From Alteromonadaceae bacterium 2753L.S.0a.02 (lineage in GTDB: Bacteria > Pseudomonadota > Gammaproteobacteria > Pseudomonadales > Cellvibrionaceae), in assembly GCA_007827375.1 (NCBI GenBank), contig VISH01000002.1:372001-436000 (forward strand): a stretch of DNA of 64,000 nt, given 5' to 3'. A model generated the notes under the pieces. That model made no database searches, was not told where the DNA came from, and saw only the letters and a program-made list of their open reading frames with translations. Numbering within the stretch: position 1 is the first letter of the stretch; each line of letters opens with the position of its first letter. Both the position numbers and the translations under genes were made by a program. This document shows, piece by piece, positions 35,500 through 44,041 of this stretch.

Positions 35500-36754
35500 T
35501 GTTGGTGGCGTGTTGGCGTGCCCAGGCTCGCTTAGCGTGTTGTAAAAATTTGGTGTTCCAGCTGGTGTGCAGCTGGTTGCTGTCGCGCCAGTAAAGCACA
35601 AATTCAGGTATCAGTGATTGCGCGAATTTTAAGTCGATGTTGGCCAGCCGCAACACATCATACACATCATCAGAGGGTTGCCAGTTAGGGATTATCGCTT
35701 TGGGGTCGGTGCTGTGTTCCAGTGCCGACTGGTATTTTTTCCATTGAATGCGTACGTGCTGTACAAACTTGGCGTTCCAATTCTTGTGAGCATCCCCCAC
35801 GTCTTTCCAATAAAAAATAAATTCGGGTATCGCGTCTTCGCAAAATTCCGAGCGAACACCTAGATTAACGGTGAGCATTTCCATGGCGTCTGGGCTGGGG
35901 CGCCAGTTGTCATGCATGTGGGTACCTTGTTCCTGGTGGTTTTGGCGCTCGCAGAATTTGCGCCATTCGCGGGAGGCGTGGGCGATGAATTTGCTGTCCC
36001 AGTTTTCTGCTGTATCGCCGCGTTCCCGCCAAAACACCACAAACTCAGCCAGGGCGCTTTCGATAAACTCCCGCTTGATGCCGAGATTGCTTTCCAGGGT
36101 TTGCACGGTTTCTTCCGAAGGGCGCCAGCTGGCGAGCAATGCGCTGGCTTTCTGTTGGCGATGTTGCTCGGTTTCAAATTGGCGCCATTGGCGAATGACA
36201 TGCTGAATAAACTTTGCACCCCAGGAGCGCTGCGGCTCGCCGCGCTCGCGCCAGTAGGTGATGAATTCTGGCACTTGCTCGCGCGCGAAACTGTCTGGAA
36301 TATTGTGCTGCGCCAATTGCGCCAGGGTGTGATGGTCGGGTTGCCAGTTGGGCGCGATATAGTTTAACCCGGCCGCAGGTCGCGGTGGCGCGGCGCGCGG
36401 ATTAACGGCTTGGTAAGAGGGTTGTTGGCGCGTGTGTTCGGTTTTTATCCGCTCATTAAAGGCAAAGCGGAATTCGGCTTGCTCTCCGAACTGGCTGGCT
36501 CCGAGCAGCAAGACGCCTTTGCTGTGCAGGTTTTTACAAACCCTGGCCAGATCGTGGTCGTCCCAGAAAGGCAGGGCGTTGCGCAAGCGCTGGGTGGTGA
36601 TGCTGGCCCATTCAAAGCCGTTACTTGGTGTGCCGGTGACGTGACTGGCGAGGTCGGCCAGTGCCGACAGCATAACGGCCTCTTCCAGCCCCAGCGTGGC
36701 TGCCAGGCCCGGGTAAACGAGTATGGGTTTTTCAGGAATTAGGGATGATTTCAT
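35420..36754 (-). CDS. Primosomal DnaT-like protein with four tandem DnaT domains
   Basis: The 444-residue protein starts at ATG 36754; the frame also opens with TTG four codons earlier, but GAGAG lies eight bases before the ATG. Residues 1-105 form a DnaT-like N-terminal domain (KPILVYPGLAATLGLEEAV, SITTQRLRNALPFWDD). Four copies of the DnaT C-terminal ssDNA-binding domain follow at about 133-194, 207-267, 282-341 and 354-413. Each has (N/S)W(Q/R)P at the start, PEF or AEF-x-x-(Y/F)W in the middle and a W-x-x-KF-x-x-H end. DnaT normally has one such domain. It overlaps the P-like gene, suggesting a primosome loading module. Confidence 0.88.
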   Translation of the reverse strand: MKSSLIPEKPILVYPGLAATLGLEEAVMLSALADLASHVTGTPSNGFEWASITTQRLRNALPFWDDHDLARVCKNLHSKGVLLLGASQFGEQAEFRFAFNERIKTEHTRQQPSYQAVNPRAAPPRPAAGLNYIAPNWQPDHHTLAQLAQHNIPDSFAREQVPEFITYWRERGEPQRSWGAKFIQHVIRQWRQFETEQHRQQKASALLASWRPSEETVQTLESNLGIKREFIESALAEFVVFWRERGDTAENWDSKFIAHASREWRKFCERQNHQEQGTHMHDNWRPSPDAMEMLTVNLGVRSEFCEDAIPEFIFYWKDVGDAHKNWNAKFVQHVRIQWKKYQSALEHSTDPKAIIPNWQPSDDVYDVLRLANIDLKFAQSLIPEFVLYWRDSNQLHTSWNTKFLQHAKRAWARQHATNNGDPGTQRTTREISLEEELTDRSWAY

Positions 36755-36791
36755 GGTAGCTCTCAACAGGCAGCTACTCTATCACTTAAGC

Positions 36792-36813
36792 CGCCCCAGG
36801 CGAACCCGGGGCG
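36792..36813 (-). terminator. Hairpin after the SGNH hydrolase gene
   Basis: CGCCCCAGG (36792-36800) pairs with CCCGGGGCG (36805-36813) with one G-T pair. On the transcript (minus strand) the loop is a stable UUCG tetraloop. It follows the stop at 36825 but lacks a T-run, so termination may be partial. Confidence 0.45.
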
Positions 36814-36824
36814 TTATTTAGAAT

Positions 36825-38099
36825 TTATCGCGAGGAAATCTGTTGTAACTCCGCGGAAAGGTCGGCTGCACCGGATGCTGCGAGGCGGTTGACTTCCGCT
36901 GTGAGGTGGCCATAGCCGAGGAAAAATTGTTCGGTACTCAAATCAAGTCGTTTCCCGGTGGTAAACAATTCCACAAATCGGATGTTGTTTTTGCTTAATT
37001 CTTTGAGGACGTAGGCGTAATCCTGCGACACGTTGTTGTTGTTGTAATCATTCTCAAGTGGTTTGGTGATTACGATAAACTGGGCGCCGACTGCTTCGGC
37101 GGTGTCTCGAATTTTATAAATAAGTTTCATCATCAGCTCTTTTTGCTGCTGCCAGTTGGTGAGCTGTTTCGCTGGCCCCTGCTTGCGACACCCTACCCAT
37201 TTATCAATCGCCGCGAGAGGGTCGCTGTCGTCTGCGCCCCAAAGCCCAACCACAGATTTGTTGAGGTTGCGATTCATGAAATAAGTGGCGATATTGGTTT
37301 CGGCGAGATCCAATTTCCAACTGCCAATGCCGACTTCCAGATTATCGAGGTTGAGCTGTTCGCGCACAATAAAACCAATGTTGTCGGTAGGCCAACCTGA
37401 AGCTCGCCTGGGGGGCACATTGGAAACGCAAAGTTCGCCATTGGCTTGTTCGAAGAACAAGGGTTTTTCGACACCCCATGCATCATAGGTGTTTGCTTCG
37501 CCAAGGTCGTTATCTGCAAAGTAGGTAAATACCACAACATCAGGTTCGTAACGCAAACCTTCGGAAATCAAACGCAGATAGGATTGCCCGGGGCCGTAGC
37601 CGGTGGCGCCAAGGTTTACGGTTTCAAACTTAACCGGCGAACGCTGATTCATAATTTCTTCGAAGTAAGCAGGAATGGTTTCTTCATCTCCCACTCCCCA
37701 ACCCCAGGTTTGTGAATCGCCCAAAAACACCGCGCGTTTTACACCTTGAGGTTTTTCATACGGCAATTCTTTACCTCGTAGCCCTTTAGCGTTATGGGTA
37801 ATGATTTTACCGCGATATTCCTTTTGAACATTCGGTAATCCTGCGTAGCCATACACAGAATGATACTGGAAAAAATCTTTGCGCTCTTGGTTGGGCTCGC
37901 TATTCACGGAACCAACCACCAAACGTTCGACCGGGTACATTTTATTAAGTACGTAGAACGCGCCTTCACTCAACACGAGTACGAATACCAAACTAATAAT
38001 GATTAACAAACCATTGAGCAAGCTCTGTTTGACATAGTGTTGAATTTTATTTGGGAGACTGGTGTTCGCGGAATGATTCCCTTCATTTTTATTGTACAT
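36825..38099 (-). CDS. Membrane-anchored SGNH/GDSL hydrolase
   Basis: The 424-residue protein has an N-terminal TM (about residues 28-50) and a periplasmic SGNH domain: block I FLGDSQTWGWG (nucleophile Ser129), an oxyanion Gly in GATGYGPGQS, and a late His in YGHLT that could complete the triad with a preceding Asp-type residue. Such proteins deacetylate or acetylate cell-surface glycans or cleave esters; the substrate is unknown. ATG 38099 follows GAGGTG. The upstream gap is AT-rich and may hold regulation. Confidence 0.75.
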   Translation of the reverse strand: MYNKNEGNHSANTSLPNKIQHYVKQSLLNGLLIIISLVFVLVLSEGAFYVLNKMYPVERLVVGSVNSEPNQERKDFFQYHSVYGYAGLPNVQKEYRGKIITHNAKGLRGKELPYEKPQGVKRAVFLGDSQTWGWGVGDEETIPAYFEEIMNQRSPVKFETVNLGATGYGPGQSYLRLISEGLRYEPDVVVFTYFADNDLGEANTYDAWGVEKPLFFEQANGELCVSNVPPRRASGWPTDNIGFIVREQLNLDNLEVGIGSWKLDLAETNIATYFMNRNLNKSVVGLWGADDSDPLAAIDKWVGCRKQGPAKQLTNWQQQKELMMKLIYKIRDTAEAVGAQFIVITKPLENDYNNNNVSQDYAYVLKELSKNNIRFVELFTTGKRLDLSTEQFFLGYGHLTAEVNRLAASGAADLSAELQQISSR

Positions 38100-38440
38100 A
38101 GTTCACCTCATGTGGTCACAACCGGGAGCCGTCACCTGTTAGGGCGTATAACTAAAAAGTTAGGAATACGGGGCGGTAAGGTTGTGACTTGCGACTGGTT
38201 ATTTTTATTGTGTATGCAAGTACATCTGGCGGCAAATATGGTAAAAAATTGTTAATTAAAAAAGCAATTGGAAATTGGTCGAAGATAAAAAATATTGACG
38301 CGAATTTCGTCGTAAAATTGTGACTGCAAAAGCAGTTATGAAAATATTTTTTTGGCAAGTTTAAATCTAGATTAATTTGCTATAGATTGCTTTGCATGTT
38401 ATTAAAATAAGTGCCGGGCGTGCCGGCACCAAACGCTTGT
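38100..38440. other. AT-rich intergenic region before the SGNH gene
   Basis: The 341-bp gap has no credible gene; a 68-codon minus-strand frame inside it has no recognisable product. GTCACAAC (38115-38122) and GTTGTGAC (38181-38188) form an 8-bp inverted pair 58 bases apart and could be an operator for the SGNH gene. Near 38291-38310 a partly palindromic GACGCGAATTTCGTC occurs. The VWA terminator occupies its right end. Confidence 0.5.
38401..38429 (-). terminator. Intrinsic terminator of the VWA gene
   Basis: GTGCCGG (38411-38417) pairs with CCGGCAC (38423-38429) over a 5-base loop; on the minus strand a T-rich tract (complement of 38401-38410) follows. It lies 12 bases past the VWA stop codon. 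Confidence 0.7.
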
Positions 38441-40621
38441 TTACATTTTGGAGGCTGTCATGGCTTTTCGAATGAGCTGCACGAATTCAGTACGGTAACC
38501 GTATTCATCGTTCCCTTTATTTGCTTGCGCCAAGTTGATGGCATCTTCATATTTCCAGTCGCCGGTGTAACGGCCGTTTTTCAGCAGTTGTGCAAAACCT
38601 GCGACCGAGGCGGCGAATTCAGCTTCCTGTAATTGCTTCTGCTCTATGCCCGATTGGGTTGTGGGAATCACCTGAGTAATCAGTTTTGATGTTGTTTCAC
38701 TGGGCAATTTATAGCGTATTTTTAAAAATCCATACTCATTGCTATTGTTTGTGTCACTGCTGGTTTTAGCGTAGCGGCTGGCATCAATCAGTGTTGCACC
38801 TGAACCTTTTGGAGTGATTTCGTAGATTGCGGTAACGCTGTGACCGGCGCCAATTTCACCGGCATCAACGGCATCGTTATTAAAGTCTTCCCGGTTGAGT
38901 TTGCGGGTTTCGTAACCCAGTAAGCGGTATTCGCTTACGGTGGCAGGGTTAAATTCCACCTGAATCTTTACGTCTTTGGCAATGGGGAACAGCGTACTGG
39001 AAGCTTCGGTTACCAATACTTTTTGCGCCTCACTCAGAGTATCTATATATGCGGCAACGCCATTGCCATTTTGCGCGAGATTCTGCATTAACTGGTCGTG
39101 GTAGTTACCCGCTCCAAATCCTAATACCGAGAGAAAAATACCCTTATCGCGCTGGCGTTCGACAAAACCTTTGAGCTCTTCGCGGTTGGTTATGCCCACA
39201 TTAAAGTCACCATCTGTGGCGAGAATAATGCGGTTTACAGCATCCTTTTGGAAGGCGTTCTCGGCGAGTTGATAGGCGAGTTTTATGCCTTGGGCACCCG
39301 CTGTGGAACCACCGGCCTGAAGACTATTAAGCGCGTTGAGAATTTTTTGTTTCTCTGCCACTTTGGTGGGTTCCAGTACCGCACCCGCTGCACCGGCGTA
39401 AACAGCGATGGCAACCGTGTCGTCGGGGCGTAATTTGCTGAGCAGTAAATTCATGGATTGCTTCACCAGTGGCAGTTTGTCTGGGCTGTTCATCGAGCCG
39501 GAAACATCCAGTAGAAATACCAGATTCGATTTCGGTTGCTCCTGCAACGCGTAACCTTTAATTCCAATGTGAATCAGTTTTTTATCGGCATGCCAGGGTG
39601 AGGGCAAAACGGTGAGCGTGGGTTTAAAGGGCACAGGCTTATCGTCGGGCACCGGGTAATCGTAGTTAAAGTAATTCACCATTTCTTCGAGGCGCACGGC
39701 ATCTTTTTGGGGTAATACGCCACTATTGAGTTGACGTCTAACAAAGCTGTACGAGGCGGTATCAACATCAATGGAGAAGGTCGAAACAGGTTCTTCTGCG
39801 GTAAGCTTAATAGGGTTGGTTTCAAAATGTTCGAAACGATCACGACCCTCTTCGTGGTAACCCGTGGGCGGTATTACATCGGTTCGCGCTGGGGATGTGA
39901 GCACTTTGCCAAGCTTATCCGTAGAATTTACCGAAAGGCTTTGCGTCCTGGTTTGCGCAATAGCGTCGCTCTCGCGTTTGGCGCGGGTTGCTGGGGGCGC
40001 TGCGAATCCTTCCGCACGTTGCAATGATTCGCTGAGGCTGGTATCGGGTAAGGCGCCAATATCTTCGGCAGAAATCGCATCCGCCACTTTTCCGGCATCA
40101 CGCTTAATTTCAATGGAATTTTGTAGTTGGTCTTTAAGTCCGGAAACGCGGACCTCCTCCTCGTACACTTCTTTAGCGGGTTCGGCAACTTGGCGACGCT
40201 CATCGTCACTGAATGCCGGGGCGGGCGTTTCCGGTTTGCGTAATTCAATGGTGTTGCTCGCGCCAAAAGGCTCGCCGGGGACTTTTAATACCGGGTTATA
40301 GAGTGACACCATTACTCCAAATACCGCCACACACGCAGTGGCTATGCCACCCAATACCCATTTTTGATTTGCATAAAACATGTCTTCGCTCCTGTTGTCT
40401 GTTCGAGAACTGGAGGTAAGACGTAACCAGTTAAAAAATCCTTGGAATTTTTTTTGAGTTTTTTGTGATGCGGGCTCCGCGCTTTGCTGTTGCGGGTTGG
40501 CGGCGGAATGCAGCGCATTGAATTCGGCCAGAGCTGCGTTTATCGCGCGCGTTTTAGCGAGCGGGTCTATCGCCTGTTTGCGTTGCTCTTCGAGCAATTT
40601 TTTCAAATCATCTTCTTGCAT
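38441..40621 (-). CDS. Membrane VWA-domain protein with TonB-receptor-plug-like segment
   Basis: The start at 40621 (MQEDDLKK) is chosen because GGGAGGGGG stands six bases before it; the frame continues to 40705 without a ribosome site. The protein has 726 residues. It has a cytoplasmic N-terminus of about 85 charged residues and one TM at 88-108. A segment at 160-205 reads like the N-terminal plug of TonB-dependent receptors (SIEIKRDAGKVADAISAEDI and GALPDTSLSESLQRAEG). A YfbK-type N-terminal VWA-associated domain (VSTFSIDVDTASYSFVRRQL), a VWA domain with MIDAS DVSGS (372-376) and a C-terminal DUF3520-like part follow. It overlaps the sigma-factor gene by 14 bases. Confidence 0.85.
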   Translation of the reverse strand: MQEDDLKKLLEEQRKQAIDPLAKTRAINAALAEFNALHSAANPQQQSAEPASQKTQKKFQGFFNWLRLTSSSRTDNRSEDMFYANQKWVLGGIATACVAVFGVMVSLYNPVLKVPGEPFGASNTIELRKPETPAPAFSDDERRQVAEPAKEVYEEEVRVSGLKDQLQNSIEIKRDAGKVADAISAEDIGALPDTSLSESLQRAEGFAAPPATRAKRESDAIAQTRTQSLSVNSTDKLGKVLTSPARTDVIPPTGYHEEGRDRFEHFETNPIKLTAEEPVSTFSIDVDTASYSFVRRQLNSGVLPQKDAVRLEEMVNYFNYDYPVPDDKPVPFKPTLTVLPSPWHADKKLIHIGIKGYALQEQPKSNLVFLLDVSGSMNSPDKLPLVKQSMNLLLSKLRPDDTVAIAVYAGAAGAVLEPTKVAEKQKILNALNSLQAGGSTAGAQGIKLAYQLAENAFQKDAVNRIILATDGDFNVGITNREELKGFVERQRDKGIFLSVLGFGAGNYHDQLMQNLAQNGNGVAAYIDTLSEAQKVLVTEASSTLFPIAKDVKIQVEFNPATVSEYRLLGYETRKLNREDFNNDAVDAGEIGAGHSVTAIYEITPKGSGATLIDASRYAKTSSDTNNSNEYGFLKIRYKLPSETTSKLITQVIPTTQSGIEQKQLQEAEFAASVAGFAQLLKNGRYTGDWKYEDAINLAQANKGNDEYGYRTEFVQLIRKAMTASKM

Positions 40622-41162
40622 GGCTTTCCCCCTCCCGGCATTCCAGGAGGTTGAGTTTTTGGCGAATCTGATGGATTCGCCAAGAAATGGTACTTTCTTT
40701 GACATCCAACACCTGAGCGGTCTCGGCGTGACTCAGACCTTCACCAAACACCAGCAACAGTGTGGACTTGAAACCCTCGCCCCAACTTTCAAGACGCCCC
40801 AGAATCTGCTGCAGGTAAATTCCGGCATCGGGCGCATCGTGACTGCTGTGGTGTTCGAGCGCAGTGTCGTCATCGTGATTGTGGCGTTGCTCGCGGCGTT
40901 GCCAATCCAGAGCACAGGTGACTACAACGCGGTACAACCAGGTAGTGAAGGCACAATCGAAGCGAAACTGTTGCAGTGAATGGGCGAGTTTTATACATGC
41001 CTGCTGGGTAATGTCCTGCGCGTCCTCCGGGTTTCCGCTCCAGGTACAGGCAAAGCGATACAGCCTGTCGTAGTGAACCTGCAACAGTTGCTCGAAGGCC
41101 CGCGCATCACCGGCTTGAGCCGCGCGGATTTGCGCCTCTTCTTGTGGCGTTTCGCGTTTCAT
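40608..41162 (-). CDS. ECF sigma-70 family RNA polymerase sigma factor
   Basis: The 184-residue sigma factor has region 2 (YDRLYRFACTWSGNPEDAQDITQQACIKLA, the last part matching the core-binding DAEDLxQ motif) and region 4 (GEGLSHAETAQVLDVKESTISWRIHQIRQKL, a helix-turn-helix for the -35 element). The linker is acidic and His-rich. Its stop overlaps the VWA gene start, so the VWA protein, with a short cytoplasmic head and one TM, is the likely membrane anti-sigma or signal receiver. The target promoters are unknown. Confidence 0.9.
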   Translation of the reverse strand: MKRETPQEEAQIRAAQAGDARAFEQLLQVHYDRLYRFACTWSGNPEDAQDITQQACIKLAHSLQQFRFDCAFTTWLYRVVVTCALDWQRREQRHNHDDDTALEHHSSHDAPDAGIYLQQILGRLESWGEGFKSTLLLVFGEGLSHAETAQVLDVKESTISWRIHQIRQKLNLLECREGESHARR

Positions 41163-41178
41163 TGGCTATTAGACGCGG

Positions 41179-41664
41179 CTAGATGGCCATTCCTTGGTGA
41201 CATTTTTTTAATTTTTTACCGCTGCCACACCAACAGGGGTTGTTTCGCCCGAGTTTGATTGGAGGCAGGGGTTCACCCTCAGTGTAATACCAACGTTCAT
41301 TTTCAAGTACAAATTCCGAGTCTTCGTGGAGTTGTTCCACCTCAGGGCGCCCATGCGCCTGTACAAAGGCCACGAATTCCACCTTCCCGGCATTGCCCTC
41401 AGACTTTGGAGCCTTAAGCACCTGCAAAGCCAGCCAGCGGTGATCGTGCTGGGCATTTTCAATTTGAGCGCGATCGTGCGGGCTGCGAAAGGCGGGATGC
41501 AGGGTCTCTATGAGGTAGTCAACCTTGCCCAGGCAAAACGCGGTATAACGCGAACGCATTAATTGTTCGGGCGATTGTGGTGTGGTGATGGCGTCGTGGT
41601 AGGGTTTGCAGCACGCGTCATAGCATCCCCCACTGCCGCAAGGGCAAGGTACTTGTTCGGTCAT
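41179..41664 (-). CDS. YchJ-family SEC-C metal-binding protein
   Basis: The 161-residue protein has a SEC-C zinc motif at each end: PCPCGSGGCYDACCKPYH at the N-terminus and NPCWCGSGKKLKKCH at the C-terminus. Between them is the YchJ middle domain (LMRSRYTAFCLGKVDYLIETLHP). This is the UPF0225/YchJ family; a function in protein handling is suspected but not shown. It is 16 bases upstream of the sigma gene on the same strand. Confidence 0.93.
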   Translation of the reverse strand: MTEQVPCPCGSGGCYDACCKPYHDAITTPQSPEQLMRSRYTAFCLGKVDYLIETLHPAFRSPHDRAQIENAQHDHRWLALQVLKAPKSEGNAGKVEFVAFVQAHGRPEVEQLHEDSEFVLENERWYYTEGEPLPPIKLGRNNPCWCGSGKKLKKCHQGMAI

Positions 41665-41761
41665 CGGGCTTGTCTCCGGAAGCTGGGCAGATAGTTTAGC
41701 GCTATAGCGGTGTTTGACGAACCGGTTTACACTCGCCGATTAAGATTTAAAGAGAGTTATT

Positions 41762-42223
41762 ATGTTTGCCCACGATACTAAAAAAGAAAACGCCTACCGA
41801 TTTTCCCGCTTCGATGTCGACCATTTGTTATCGACAGTGTCGCGCCACCCCATTGAATTAGAAGCTGAAACCTGGGCTAGCGTGGAACATTATTTTCAGG
41901 TACAAATGGCAGGCAGCGATACCTGGGCGGAAAAAATCAAAACGGCACAAACGCCAGAGCTCGCCCATAAACTGGGTAACGTTTGGTACAAGCGTAAGAA
42001 ACGCGGCTGGAAAAATCTGCGTCGCGTTATGATGACCCGAGCGCTCTACACGAAAGCGCAAATGTACCCAGCGGTAAAAGAGGAAATACTCAATACCGGT
42101 GACGAACTTATTCTCGAAACTTCAATGTACGATCACTATTGGGGTATTGGCCGAGATCAGCGCGGTGAAAATATGCTTGGCAAAGTGTGGATGGATATTC
42201 GTCGAAAATTACAAGAAAAATAA
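41762..42223 (+). CDS. NADAR-family protein (DUF1768)
   Basis: The 153-residue protein has the NADAR/YbiA-like features RFSRFDVDHLL, SVEHYFQ and YWGIGRDQRGENMLGKVWM. Family members remove riboflavin-pathway or ADP-ribose-linked reactive products as glycosidases. ATG 41762 follows AAAGAGAG. It is short of an operon partner; the next gene begins 30 bases later on the same strand. Confidence 0.9.
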   Translation: MFAHDTKKENAYRFSRFDVDHLLSTVSRHPIELEAETWASVEHYFQVQMAGSDTWAEKIKTAQTPELAHKLGNVWYKRKKRGWKNLRRVMMTRALYTKAQMYPAVKEEILNTGDELILETSMYDHYWGIGRDQRGENMLGKVWMDIRRKLQEK

Positions 42224-42253
42224 TCAGCATCTGGAAAAGGTCGGGAGCCCGAC

Positions 42254-44041
42254 ATGCTATTTAAATTCGCAGTCTCAATTGCCTACGCGACACTGCCAGG
42301 CGCAGTCGTTCTACCTGCATTGGCCGATGAGATAGATTTCAAAAATCATTTGCAACATGCTGATGTGGTATTGATGCCCGGCTGGGAAAATCAGAATGTC
42401 GGCAACGCAGCGCCGCTGCATCCTAAAATCGTGGCCTGGGGAGAAGATGCCGTTTGGGGCACTGCCGAGCGAAAACGCAATGCGCAAAAATACCGCGCAA
42501 TGGGCGTCAATTTAATTGCGGCCAATGTTTGGATGCTTACCGCAACCAAAGAAAAATTGGCGCAATCACAGGCGTTGCAAGATGCCAGTTGCCGGGATAT
42601 TGCCGGCGATAAACTTATCCCGCCTTGGCTCGACGATGGCCAGTCTTATTGGGGGTGTACCAACCAAGCAGCTTTTCGTGCTCAGCTCCGCCAGCGTGTG
42701 CGCGATGGCATGCTCGCCGGGGCAAATTTATTGCATCTCGATGATCACCTTGGAACTGTCGCAGCGACGGCTCACGGTGGCTGTTTCTGTGACGCCTGCA
42801 TGGAGGGTTTCAATCACTGGCTCGCGCAGAATATTTCGCCCGCACAACTCAAGGCTTTGGGTGTAAGGGAACTCGTACATTTTAGTTATCGCGATTATTT
42901 ACACGATCTCGGAGTAAAAACTCGTGCCGATTATCTAGCCAGGCAAGCCAACCTGCCCCTGCAGCAGGAGTATCTGCAGTTTCAACGCGCAGCAATAAAC
43001 GATTTTGTACAAGAACTGAAAACCTTGGCTGAAAAAAACCATGGCAGTTACGTGCCGCTGGGTATTAACGCTTGGAATTTGGTGCCCTCGCAATTAGCCA
43101 ATGCGCATCTCGCCGATTATTTCTCCAACGAAATTAAACATTATGGTGTGGAAGCCAGTCATCCCCCCTTCGCTTATAAATTGGCGGATGCCTTGGGCAA
43201 GCCGGTTTTCGCCACGGCTGCCGGTGAAGGCTGGAGTCACATTAACCACCGCAAGCAGACGCAACGGGTACGCCAGTGGCTGGCCATGTCTTACGTGTTC
43301 GGGCACCAGTTTATGTACGCCTTTAAACAATGGGCGTTTGATCCGGAGCGGGGTACTAACTGGTATGAACCGACGATTGAGGAGTATGCACCGGTTACTG
43401 ATTTTGTAACTCAACACAGCGATTTGTTTAATGACTATGAAGCATTGGCTCCGGTGGCGCTGTTATATAACGCCGTTGCAGAGCGAAGCGATGAACAGCC
43501 ATTGCGGCGCTACGTGGAGCAGTGGCATCGGGAGTCTTTGCAGTTCCGTTTGCTTGCAGCGGGTGATAATGTCTTAAAAACCCGCCTTAAACCGGGAGAT
43601 ATTGCGGGGCTTGCATTTGTATGTCGTATCGATAACAGTGAATTGGTCAATCAACAAAACGCGGTGTTCGAGGCGTGGCAAAAAGCTGGTAAAGCAGGCA
43701 AGTGCGATGCCTTACCACAACCGGAAAACTATCGCATTGCAGTGCGCGATCGCAACCAAAAAGATTTACCGGGTGTTTGGGCGCTGGCAAGAGTACATAA
43801 TTCGCGGCCACCAGTGGTGCACCTGCTGAATCAGAATTTTGATGACAGGGGCGCGCCGCAGCAGCCTCACAGCGAGATCACCGTAGCCTTGCCGTCGCCA
43901 CTGTTAGGGCGTGTGAGCGCGGTTCACCTCCATCGGCCGCAGCGGTCCAGCGTGACACTGAACGTGCTAACCACACCCCAAGGGCCTCAAGTAACCGTAC
44001 CTGAACTTGAGTACTGGGCGGTGTTGCAATTGCAGCGTTAA
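42254..44041 (+). CDS. Exported glycoside-hydrolase-like TIM-barrel protein
   Basis: The 595-residue protein starts at ATG 42254 behind GGGAG and has a signal peptide (cleavage near LPALADE). The barrel region has LLHLDDHLGT with a carboxylate pair at a strand end, then GGCFCDACMEGFNHWL, a CxCxxC-type cluster that recurs in GHL6/GH42-like uncharacterised glycosidases and probably binds zinc. Later NEIKHYGVEASHPP and a C-terminal beta-sandwich follow. A candidate acid/base or nucleophile is the Asp pair before the Cys cluster. The substrate is unknown; 4 bases overlap the convergent OPT gene. Confidence 0.7.
   Translation: MLFKFAVSIAYATLPGAVVLPALADEIDFKNHLQHADVVLMPGWENQNVGNAAPLHPKIVAWGEDAVWGTAERKRNAQKYRAMGVNLIAANVWMLTATKEKLAQSQALQDASCRDIAGDKLIPPWLDDGQSYWGCTNQAAFRAQLRQRVRDGMLAGANLLHLDDHLGTVAATAHGGCFCDACMEGFNHWLAQNISPAQLKALGVRELVHFSYRDYLHDLGVKTRADYLARQANLPLQQEYLQFQRAAINDFVQELKTLAEKNHGSYVPLGINAWNLVPSQLANAHLADYFSNEIKHYGVEASHPPFAYKLADALGKPVFATAAGEGWSHINHRKQTQRVRQWLAMSYVFGHQFMYAFKQWAFDPERGTNWYEPTIEEYAPVTDFVTQHSDLFNDYEALAPVALLYNAVAERSDEQPLRRYVEQWHRESLQFRLLAAGDNVLKTRLKPGDIAGLAFVCRIDNSELVNQQNAVFEAWQKAGKAGKCDALPQPENYRIAVRDRNQKDLPGVWALARVHNSRPPVVHLLNQNFDDRGAPQQPHSEITVALPSPLLGRVSAVHLHRPQRSSVTLNVLTTPQGPQVTVPELEYWAVLQLQR

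Noticed and set aside
40622..40705. 28-residue extension of the VWA protein within the sigma gene
   Set aside because: The strong GGGAGGGGG site favours the start at 40621.
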